64,000 nt of DNA from Holdemania massiliensis AP2 (GTDB taxonomy: Bacteria > Bacillota_I > Bacilli_A > Erysipelotrichales > Erysipelotrichaceae). Made by a program: the position numbers and the translations under genes. The stretch covers positions 722,786-786,785 of the forward strand of contig NZ_HE998568.1 in assembly GCF_000327285.1 (NCBI RefSeq), in the 5' to 3' direction. The first letter of the stretch is position 1, and every line of letters begins with the position of its first letter. This document shows positions 37,019-44,026 of the stretch, piece after piece. The notes beneath the pieces are model-generated. The model made no database searches. It worked only from the letters and a program-made list of their open reading frames with translations, and was not told the DNA's origin.

Positions 37019-37703
37019 GCTTCTTTTCCTCGTAAGCAAAACTGTAGCCTACGCCCCAGATCGTTTTGATTGAGAAACAGGGATGCGGAACTTCATCCAG
37101 TTTGGCGCGCAGCCGCTTCACACAGGAATCCACTGCCCGATCATAACTCTCTCCACTGTAGCCCCAGACCAGATCCAACAGAATCTCACGGGAATAAACC
37201 CGGCCGGGATGGGAAGCAAGCAGGACAAGCAACTCCATTTCCTTCTTGGTCAGATTGATCGGTTTACCATCCAGACTGACTAAATTCCGGCTTTCCTGAA
37301 TCATTAAATTGCCATAGACAAAGTCGGCTTGTTCCGGATTTTCCTCGGTTCGGCGCAGCACCGCGCGAATCCGCGCCATGACTTCCTGGCAGGAAAAGGG
37401 TTTGAGAATATAATCATCCGCGCCGATATCCAGTCCCATAACCCGATCCTGATCCGCTGTCTTAGCGGTAATCATCAGGATCGGAACACGCGATACCTTG
37501 CGGATGCATTGACAGACTTCAAAGCCGTCGATATCCGGAAGCATAACGTCCAACAGGATCACATCCGGCTTGTAGTTGGTGAAATAGGCCAAACCTTCCT
37601 GTCCGTTGTGCGCGATCAGCATCGTATAGCCCGCTTCTTTTCCATAATGATACAAAATGTTGCAGATGGATTCGTTGTCATCCACTATTAAAATCGTTTT
37701 CAT
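36999..37703 (-). CDS. OmpR-family response regulator next to the second flavin reductase
   Basis: Regulator of 234 residues. The receiver has VDDNES (acidic pair near 7-8), phospho-acceptor Asp in DVILLDVMLPDIDG (about 52) and K of LKPFS. The winged-helix domain ends in SIKTIWGVGYSF. First gene of a two-gene operon with its kinase. Its promoter overlaps an 11-base-period direct repeat that also abuts the reductase promoter, so it probably controls both directions. Confidence 0.88.
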   Translation of the reverse strand: MKTILIVDDNESICNILYHYGKEAGYTMLIAHNGQEGLAYFTNYKPDVILLDVMLPDIDGFEVCQCIRKVSRVPILMITAKTADQDRVMGLDIGADDYILKPFSCQEVMARIRAVLRRTEENPEQADFVYGNLMIQESRNLVSLDGKPINLTKKEMELLVLLASHPGRVYSREILLDLVWGYSGESYDRAVDSCVKRLRAKLDEVPHPCFSIKTIWGVGYSFAYEEKKHEQADH

Positions 37704-37721
37704 ACTCGTTCTCCCATTTTA

Positions 37722-37749
37722 ATTATAACTAACAACAGAATTTAGTCAA
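37722..37749 (-). promoter_or_regulatory. Promoter of the OmpR-type two-component operon
   Basis: On the minus strand TTGACT (37744-37749) and TATAAT (37722-37727) with a 16-base spacer. The -35 overlaps the first GTCAAAAC repeat. Confidence 0.65.
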
Positions 37750-37763
37750 AACTGTGTCAAAAC
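37745..37763. promoter_or_regulatory. Tandem direct repeat, candidate OmpR-family site
   Basis: GTCAAAAC at 37745-37752 and 37756-37763, an 11-base period. It overlaps the leftward two-component promoter -35 and ends eight bases before the rightward reductase -35, so one bound dimer could act on both genes. Confidence 0.55.
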
Positions 37764-37770
37764 CAAAATA

Positions 37771-37799
37771 TTTTCAACACATTGTTAAATTATTATCTT
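37771..37799 (+). promoter_or_regulatory. Promoter of the second flavin reductase
   Basis: TTTTCA (37771-37776), 17-base spacer, TATCTT (37794-37799). The boxes are moderate, consistent with help from the adjacent regulator site. Confidence 0.5.
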
Positions 37800-37825
37800 G
37801 TTGCATTGCAAGAGGAGGAAAGACA

Positions 37826-39661
37826 ATGAAAAAGCTTATTCGTCTGGCTTTGTGCCTGCTTATTGCGGCTTCGGTTACCGGCTGCGGCAATTCAGGAACA
37901 ACCAGCACCCCAACTCCCTCAACGTCAGCTTCGTCGCTGACGCCGGGTACGTATACCGCAACAGTTACGGGTCATAACGCCCCAATTACGATTGAAGTCA
38001 CGGTCAACGACCATGCGATCGAATCCATTCAGGTCATTGAATCTTCGGAGACCGCCGGAATTGGAACCAACGCGATGGATCAGCTGACAAACGACATCAT
38101 CGCCAATCAGACAGTGAATCTGGATACGATTACCGGATCGACGATTACCAGCGCTACCTTCATGGCTGCCGTCAAAGACGCGCTGACTCAGGCTGGAGCG
38201 GACTTGAGCACCAGCTTCAACACAGAAGTCGCTGCAGAAGCCTTGAATGACAGCTATGACTGCGACGTATTGGTCATCGGCGGAGGCGGATCCGGCATCA
38301 CCGCTGCCGTGCGGGCGGCACAGACCGGCGCGGACGTCATCTGTATTGAAAAGAACGGCTTCATCGGCGGTGATACGGTCCTCAATGCCGGAACGATGGT
38401 TGCGACCAACTCCCGGATTCAGAAAGAGGTCTTAAATGAAACCAACGATTCTTCTGAACTGCTGTACCAGGATATCATGCAGGTCGGTCTGCAAAAGAAC
38501 GATCCTGTCTTAGTCAAGCTGCTGGCCGACAACATTGGCGAATGCATCGACTGGCTGACGGATGATTTGAAGATTGCCTACGATGCCGCAGCTACGCAGT
38601 ATCCGGATCACTCTGCTTCCCGGCAGATCGGCGTTGTCGGCCGTTCAGTTTCCTTCTTAGATCAGATGAAGGATCTGCTTGCCCAAAACAACGGCCAGCT
38701 GTTCACGGATGTTCGGGCTTCCAAGCTTCTGACCGATGACAGCGGTGCCGTCGTGGGTGCCATGGCTACCGATGCTACGGGAAAAGAAGTGACGATTAAC
38801 GCCAAATCCGTTGTTCTGGCAACCGGCAGCTTCGGCGCCAATCAGAAATTACTGCCGGAAACCCTGAACGGTTATCTGTTCTACGGTCGTGACAGCGACA
38901 CCGGCGACGGCTTAGTCATGGGTGAAGAAGTCGGCGCAGCCACGATCAATCTGGATCTGGTCAAGGTTTATGCTCAGGGCGTCGAAAAGCTGCCGACCAA
39001 AGGTCTGGCCGCGACGGCCAGCTCGACGGCAGCCACAGCAGGTCATGGTGCGATTTATGTGAACTCCAAGGGTGAACGGGTCGTCAGTGAAGTCGGTACT
39101 TTAAGTGAAATCACTAACGCCACTACAGCTCAGGAAGACAAAATTCTTTACCTGGTTATGGATGAAGAGGCTTATGCCGCGTATCTTGCCAAATCTGTTG
39201 AGGACAAGCTGATCCCTAGCGAAGCTTCCATCGAAGATTGGTATTCCGTATCCAACAATGGAAAACCGATCATTGTCAAAGGGGATGATCTGAGTGCACT
39301 GGCCGGACAGATGGGCATTGATGCCGAAGGTCTGAGTGCGACAGTCGCAGAATACAACGACATGTGCGCCGCTGGCAAAGACACGCAGTTCAACAAGCCG
39401 GAACCCGTTGCCCTGAAGGAAGGTACCTATGTCATCGTTGAACAGAAGCCGCGCTTCGCAACAACGTTAGGCGGCTTAAAAGCCAATGAGAACCTCCAGA
39501 TCGTGGATGCGGACGGCAATCCGATTGCCAACCTCTATGGTGCAGGCTGTGTTGTCGGCGGTGCCAACGGTGCGGATTCCATGACAGCGATGATGCAGGG
39601 CTGGGCTAATTTCTCGGGCTACACTGCAGGCACCAACGCTGCGAAAAACGCCGGGAAATAA
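37826..39661 (+). CDS. Extracytoplasmic FMN/FAD flavin reductase lipoprotein, substrate unknown
   Basis: Surface lipoprotein of 611 residues related to the one at 7256-9043. Lipobox with Cys20, a Ser/Thr/Pro linker, an FMN-binding domain (about 38-125) with TGST (T106 the likely flavinylation site) and an FAD domain starting LVIGGGGSGITAAV. The C-terminal active site differs: the His motif HHTMGG is replaced by FATTLGG, and HGxNRLG by GANGADSMTAMM, while the TyrPro and Arg-Arg-Asp blocks are also absent. It therefore lacks the residues that bind and protonate fumarate or urocanate and should reduce another compound. The start follows AGAGGAGG. Confidence 0.85.
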   Translation: MKKLIRLALCLLIAASVTGCGNSGTTSTPTPSTSASSLTPGTYTATVTGHNAPITIEVTVNDHAIESIQVIESSETAGIGTNAMDQLTNDIIANQTVNLDTITGSTITSATFMAAVKDALTQAGADLSTSFNTEVAAEALNDSYDCDVLVIGGGGSGITAAVRAAQTGADVICIEKNGFIGGDTVLNAGTMVATNSRIQKEVLNETNDSSELLYQDIMQVGLQKNDPVLVKLLADNIGECIDWLTDDLKIAYDAAATQYPDHSASRQIGVVGRSVSFLDQMKDLLAQNNGQLFTDVRASKLLTDDSGAVVGAMATDATGKEVTINAKSVVLATGSFGANQKLLPETLNGYLFYGRDSDTGDGLVMGEEVGAATINLDLVKVYAQGVEKLPTKGLAATASSTAATAGHGAIYVNSKGERVVSEVGTLSEITNATTAQEDKILYLVMDEEAYAAYLAKSVEDKLIPSEASIEDWYSVSNNGKPIIVKGDDLSALAGQMGIDAEGLSATVAEYNDMCAAGKDTQFNKPEPVALKEGTYVIVEQKPRFATTLGGLKANENLQIVDADGNPIANLYGAGCVVGGANGADSMTAMMQGWANFSGYTAGTNAAKNAGK

Positions 39662-39703
39662 ATTCACTTTCATTTCATCTTAAAACTAAAAACACAGAAA
39701 CAC

Positions 39704-39752
39704 AAAAACCAGACTTTCAGCAAAGCCGCTGAATCAGTCTGGTTTTTACTTT
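39704..39752 (+). terminator. Intrinsic terminator of the second flavin reductase
   Basis: AAAAACCAGACT pairs with AGTCTGGTTTTT, with an inner TCAGC/GCTGA stem. Confidence 0.88.
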
Positions 39753-39806
39753 GTTGCTTCTTTTGTTCTTTGACTCTTTCATTTAGTCGTTACTGAATAC
39801 TCACTT

Positions 39807-40973
39807 TTAATGGTCTCGCTCCCGATTCACATACCGGTATTCATAAATATTTCCATGCTGGTCATGAAACTCAATTCGATGGGCGCCAAGCTCAGCAGGA
39901 AGAACATCCACTTCTTTTCCATCTTCATAGGCTGTTAGTCCCAATGTTTTAAAATCCACTAGGGCAGAATCTAAAGCACTTAGCTGAAGAGAAGCTTCAA
40001 AGGGTTCTGATTCAATGTAAAATTCATCAGTGGAAAAATAAATCGGCCTTAAATACTCCCTGCGATTTAAACCATCATCGGGGATATAGGAAAATAATTT
40101 ATCCTCTAAGAGATGGACAAGATTCAAGATCAGATCATGATTCGACAGCACATAGCGCTGACTGTTGATTTTAACCCCATCCCCGCAATATTGAATAAAC
40201 GTGACAGAATAATCCTGAGCATCGTTGACTGTTAGCGTAACAGGAGCATAAAACAAGTCATAACTTGGATCATGACAGTGAACTTCGGAATATCGTGAAT
40301 CTTCAGGATAGATCACCGATTCTTTTATCTCACTGATAAAAGCTTCCGCAAACTTGAAATCGGTAAAAACCAGTCGGGAAGAAAACCAGAAATCAATAGT
40401 TACCGAATCCATGACCGGTGGCAGCCAGACTTCAAACGGAAGCGGATCTCCGAACAAAAGCGCTTTTTTACTTTTTTCCTCTAAATTCAACCTCTCATTG
40501 AAAGGGATATCCGTTACCTTAAAAGTTACCTCTTTGCTTGTGATTTGATTTCCATCGTGGAATTTTAGGAAAGCTATATTCCGGTAGTTTTTATCTACGA
40601 TCTGGACCGTAAAGTCCGTGAAAAGCTGAAGATTCTCATCCGCATTTTCAGCAGCGGAGATTTGATGGTTAAAAAAGATATGGGATTGATCTGACTTTTG
40701 TACCATTGTCGTAAAGGATAATCCGATAAGTTTCCTTTTCCGCTAAATCAAAACCAAGTTCAGAGATCGTAAACAGACTTTCGGAAGCGGTTCAGCGGAT
40801 TGAGGTGGCTGAACGTCTTTCTGGGTACAAGCTGAGATCAAGAATCCAAACGCAATGATGAACATTAACAAAATGTTCTTTGAGTGATGTTTGGCTCTAA
40901 GCGATTGCTTTTGATCGTGATTAAAAAGATGATCAAACACTTTCAAAAGAATTTTATCCTCAGTCATTTTCAT
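39807..40973 (-). pseudogene. Frameshifted lipoprotein-like gene
   Basis: Two same-frame pieces (40743-40973 and 39807-40706) appear to be one gene. The first has a basic N-terminus, a hydrophobic stretch and a lipobox ending SAC; the second is a beta-rich domain of about 299 residues. They are separated by an in-frame TAG. Between them another frame reads SESLFTISELGFDLAEK and on to IPYLF, which joins the first piece if one A were restored near GAACCG (about 40788) and the second if one T were removed from the six-T run near 40672. So two compensating one-base shifts, or sequencing errors, seem to break an exported protein of about 390 residues. Function not recognised. Confidence 0.6.
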
Positions 40974-41057
40974 GCTTTCCACCCATTTTCGATTTGAGTG
41001 AAGTTCTGCCTTTCTTTTCAGTTGAAAACCTGACGCTTGCCGGCAATCCCGCTCGGT

Positions 41058-41537
41058 CTATTTCAAGTCAAAAAGAGCTTTCTCGTAATCTTCGACATAG
41101 TATCGTATATTTTTACGACCTTTTTGAATAATCGTATGTCCTTCGGCTTCCAGCTTTTCTTTCTGCGCTTCAATCCCGCCGGGGTATTTGGCATTCAGCT
41201 CGCCCTTGGCTTTCAACGTTCTCCAGTAAGGCGTCTTGTCTTCTGTACGCTGCTCGCTTGCCCACGCCACAATTGAAACAAAAATACCGGCAGTGATCGG
41301 TTCTGTAAAATCCGCATGATTTTGTTTGGCGAAATATTCCCGGATTTTTCCAACGGTCATCAGCTTGCCATAAGGAATTCTTTTCATTACCCTGTCATAA
41401 TCGATAGGTGGTGCAAAATACATTTTGCTTCCGCCGTATTTCTCAATGCTGCTCTGATCGGTGATCGTCTGAAACTTAGGCATATCCTTACTGTCATGGA
41501 GCATCGCGTTAAAATCTTTTTTATCTTCATTGGCCAT
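41058..41537 (-). CDS. Alkyltransferase-like (MGMT-family) DNA-binding protein
   Basis: Protein of 159 residues. The C-terminal half matches the DNA-binding domain of O6-alkylguanine-DNA alkyltransferases (IPYGKLMTVGKIREYFA...PITAGIFVSIVAWASEQ). Where active repair enzymes have the PCHR cysteine it has TPYWRTLKAKGELN, the Trp form typical of alkyltransferase-like proteins, which flag O6-alkylguanine for excision repair rather than repair it. A 50-residue N-terminal extension is unassigned. The C-terminal GHTI region is conserved in this family. Confidence 0.78.
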   Translation of the reverse strand: MANEDKKDFNAMLHDSKDMPKFQTITDQSSIEKYGGSKMYFAPPIDYDRVMKRIPYGKLMTVGKIREYFAKQNHADFTEPITAGIFVSIVAWASEQRTEDKTPYWRTLKAKGELNAKYPGGIEAQKEKLEAEGHTIIQKGRKNIRYYVEDYEKALFDLK

Positions 41538-41630
41538 GAGTGTTCCCTCCTGCTTTAAGGATAAGCAGTTCTTTCCTTCTATGCAATGAGACAGTTATAA
41601 TTATTTACGTAATTTTCTATCAAATAAAAC

Positions 41631-41963
41631 TTATTCCCGGATAAACTGTTTGTCTGATTCCGGGAGCGGTTCTTCTGCCGAGACAGTTCTTTCAACTTTC
41701 ATGTGTAAATCATATTTCAACCGAAGCTCCGTAATTTTCTTCATCATCAGCGAGGCATGATGCCGGTCAATCGCCTGCTGGTTTTCCCAAGCATCAATCA
41801 ACAAGACCGTTTCCGGATCTTCCATGGAAAAGAAATAATCATAACGCAGATTCCCTTCTTCCCGGCGAATCTGAGCAACGGTTTCGCTCTGAACCATTTC
41901 TTCGGCAAATTGACGGGCATGACCCTGGATTCCTGTATAATAGATGTTGACAATAATCTTCAT
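41631..41963 (-). CDS. Antibiotic biosynthesis monooxygenase (ABM)-domain protein
   Basis: Dimeric alpha-beta barrel family of about 100 residues (YgiN-like), 110 here. Characteristic blocks are EEGNLRYDYFFSMEDPETVLLIDAWENQQAIDRHHAS. Relatives oxidise quinols or small aromatics without cofactor, or degrade heme; many are uncharacterised. It follows GAGGAAG. No neighbouring biosynthetic genes point to a substrate. Confidence 0.82.
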   Translation of the reverse strand: MKIIVNIYYTGIQGHARQFAEEMVQSETVAQIRREEGNLRYDYFFSMEDPETVLLIDAWENQQAIDRHHASLMMKKITELRLKYDLHMKVERTVSAEEPLPESDKQFIRE

Positions 41964-42038
41964 ATTCTTCCTCCATCTTCACTTACAATTAACTTTCGAT
42001 TTCTTTCGGCACATTCACAATTTATGTTCCCTTGCCGA

Positions 42039-42809
42039 TCATTCATTTAAGAAAAGGTTCGCCATCCATTCCATTTCACTGAACTTCATGGACTTTCCCT
42101 GCAGCAGCGGCAATTCTGCCGCATGATATTCAGGCCAGTAGCCATTGGGCGGCAGCGGGAAAGTTTCAATATCCCGATTGGAACTGAAGTGATCATTCCA
42201 GTAAACCCAGCGGTTTGTTCCCTGGCGCAGATTGTTAGCGACAAAAACCATCGTCTTCGGCACAGCGTTTTCACCGTTATCCAATCTTACCCAGGCCACC
42301 AGCTGAGCAGAATTTTCAAGCTCGGAATCAATAAAAACCGCCTTTTCAATCGTCAGTATCCCTTCAGGATTATGATTGTAGCGCAGACTGGAAAAACGGA
42401 AAATGATTTCCTCCAAAGCTTGCTGCACATCTGGTGTCAGCGCTTCTTCCCGACTCAGCAGCGGCATTGTTCCTCGGATTCGCGGCTCGTCAGTCAGTTT
42501 GATATTGCAGGCTGGATACCAGTTATAACGGGGAGCCTGACAGCTGAAAGCCGATTCAACCCGTTTCAGCTGATCCAGCCACGCCAGATCACCGGCCTGC
42601 CGGGCATACCGCAGATCGTCATCCAACAGCCGTTGATTCCATACCTTCTGATTGGGATAGGAATCTCCGGAATACACGGAAACATGATAATACTCCCATG
42701 CCTCGCGGCTGATTTCAATCAACGGTTTCTGCAGCATACTGCGGACAAACAACGTCAGCGTCAGCGCGGCGATCACAACCAGAAGACAGTTCAGTCCTGT
42801 TCGTTTCAT
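42039..42809 (-). CDS. Membrane-anchored hypothetical protein A
   Basis: Not recognised. The 256-residue protein has an N-terminal signal anchor (CLLVVIAALTLTLFV), then a soluble, presumably external domain with two Cys that could pair (FSCQAPRYNWYPAC). It is translated from an ATG that overlaps the stop of the upstream gene by four bases (ATGA), so the two are coupled. Both proteins have one membrane helix and a similar-size external domain, suggesting they act together. Their order and coupling are the only functional hints. Confidence 0.6.
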   Translation of the reverse strand: MKRTGLNCLLVVIAALTLTLFVRSMLQKPLIEISREAWEYYHVSVYSGDSYPNQKVWNQRLLDDDLRYARQAGDLAWLDQLKRVESAFSCQAPRYNWYPACNIKLTDEPRIRGTMPLLSREEALTPDVQQALEEIIFRFSSLRYNHNPEGILTIEKAVFIDSELENSAQLVAWVRLDNGENAVPKTMVFVANNLRQGTNRWVYWNDHFSSNRDIETFPLPPNGYWPEYHAAELPLLQGKSMKFSEMEWMANLFLNE

Positions 42810-43540
42810 TGCTGCACCAGCCCCTTTCCATTGCCCCATTGCCAAGTGGGATCAGCATCCGCCTGCTGCTGGAATGTCTGCGGATCAATCCGGCGCAGCG
42901 TTTTTGACGCAAAATGAAAAACATCATTCTCATCAAAGCAGGCACCTTTGACTTCCACTGCATAGATTCCGTCATTTTCCAGATCTTCAAAGATCACAAT
43001 CAGAATCCCTTCACCTGTTTCATCCAATCGTACAGCATGCGTAATCCAGCTTGCATGTCCGGCAAATCCCAGGTTTACCTTATGCAAAATATCGCTCCGC
43101 TCAGAAACCAGCCGGCTGTCCAACTCGTGAATTGGTGCTAATAAATTCGCAACTTCCAGCTTGACTGGCGAAGTGTCCGGATCCACTTTTAAAAGCTGAG
43201 AGTAGACGGAATCATAAACCGGAATCACCGTCAGCAAATCGCCGTTATGCAGATCTGAAAGAGCACTCAATTCAATCAGCCCGTCGGCCGTTTGTGCGAA
43301 GAACTCCACATTTGCGCAGAACTGTCCTTCCTGAGTGATATTCAGGGTTTCCTTGATATTGGTAAACTCCACTTGACCATAACCATCGGCGCCACTAAAT
43401 CGGAATACCCCGCAGTGCCGGAAATCCACAGGGGTTAAATGATGCCAGCGCTGACTGAGAAAACCATAACAATTTCCCACAATTAAAATCAGAAGCAGCA
43501 CTGTCATGATCTTGGATCCCAGCAGCCTCATTCCTTTCAT
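42806..43540 (-). CDS. Membrane-anchored hypothetical protein B
   Basis: Not recognised. The 244-residue protein has a basic N-terminus and a hydrophobic anchor (MTVLLLILIVGNCYGFL), followed by a beta-rich external domain with an HELDSRL segment and a C-terminal Gln-rich tail. The ATG at 43540 is eight bases from AAAGGGG; an in-frame upstream start at 43567 lacks one. It is the first gene of a two-gene operon with protein A and is divergent from feoAB. Confidence 0.6.
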   Translation of the reverse strand: MKGMRLLGSKIMTVLLLILIVGNCYGFLSQRWHHLTPVDFRHCGVFRFSGADGYGQVEFTNIKETLNITQEGQFCANVEFFAQTADGLIELSALSDLHNGDLLTVIPVYDSVYSQLLKVDPDTSPVKLEVANLLAPIHELDSRLVSERSDILHKVNLGFAGHASWITHAVRLDETGEGILIVIFEDLENDGIYAVEVKGACFDENDVFHFASKTLRRIDPQTFQQQADADPTWQWGNGKGLVQQ

Positions 43541-43613
43541 TACCAATTCCCCTTTCCTGTTTTTCATCTTTGAATCAATTATATCATCCCCATTTTCTTT
43601 CTTTTCAGTGGGA

Positions 43614-43644
43614 AAGGAATTGTAAGAATTCCTTCATGATTCTT
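43614..43644. promoter_or_regulatory. Two overlapping 21-base inverted repeats upstream of feoA
   Basis: AAGGAAT-N7-ATTCCTT spans 43614-43634 and AAGAAT-N9-ATTCTT spans 43624-43644. The centres are ten bases apart. Overlapping dyads offset by one turn are typical of multimeric metalloregulators, and the site lies between feoAB and its divergent neighbour. No match to a known Fur, DtxR or MntR consensus is claimed. Confidence 0.4.
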
Positions 43645-43723
43645 CAGAGCCGAAAGTTTTTTATTTTAGAGATTCTTTGTACCAGCAGTTGTGTAAGCCT
43701 AGCAGCACTTTGCCCCTGCACAT

Positions 43724-43762
43724 AAGTTGGTAGTGGGAAACAAGATTTCTCATGACCAACTT
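43724..43762 (+). promoter_or_regulatory. Leader hairpin abutting the feoA ribosome site
   Basis: AAGTTGGT pairs with ACCAACTT, with an inner GAAA/TTTC stem. The distal arm is directly followed by AAAGGAGG. It may influence feoA translation. Confidence 0.45.
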
Positions 43763-43778
43763 AAAGGAGGAATTGACT

Positions 43779-44024
43779 ATGAGTATTGTCCAATGTTCAT
43801 TAAATCAAATCCCATTGGGGAAGCGCTGCAAAGTGACTCAGCTGAACAGCACCGGCTCCATCCGCACCCGTTTGCAGGATATCGGTTTAGTCCAGGGAAC
43901 GGAACTGATTCCGCTGGTCAAAAGCTGTGCCGGCGATCCGGTAGCTTATCTGATCCGTGGTACCGTCATTGCCATTCGCGACAAAGATTCCCGCTCCATC
44001 CTTGTCGAGCATGACGAGGAATAA
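43779..44024 (+). CDS. feoA: Ferrous iron transport protein A
   Basis: Small SH3-like protein of 81 residues that partners FeoB on the cytoplasmic side. Typical features are NSTGSIRTRLQDIGLVQGTELIPL and the end YLIRGTVIAIRDKDSRSILVE. The start follows AAAGGAGG; the frame is open 27 bases further up without a ribosome site. feoB begins two bases after its stop. No feoC is seen. Confidence 0.9.
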   Translation: MSIVQCSLNQIPLGKRCKVTQLNSTGSIRTRLQDIGLVQGTELIPLVKSCAGDPVAYLIRGTVIAIRDKDSRSILVEHDEE

Positions 44025-44026
44025 AT

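Noticed and set aside
40743-40745. TAG read-through (pyrrolysine or suppressor) as the link between the two lipoprotein pieces
   Set aside because: The stretch around TAG in that frame (SLNLVLI and RKRKLIGLSF) looks unlike the flanking protein, whereas another frame gives a natural continuation. A second split gene also has TAG, but no tRNA or enzyme for recoding is seen.
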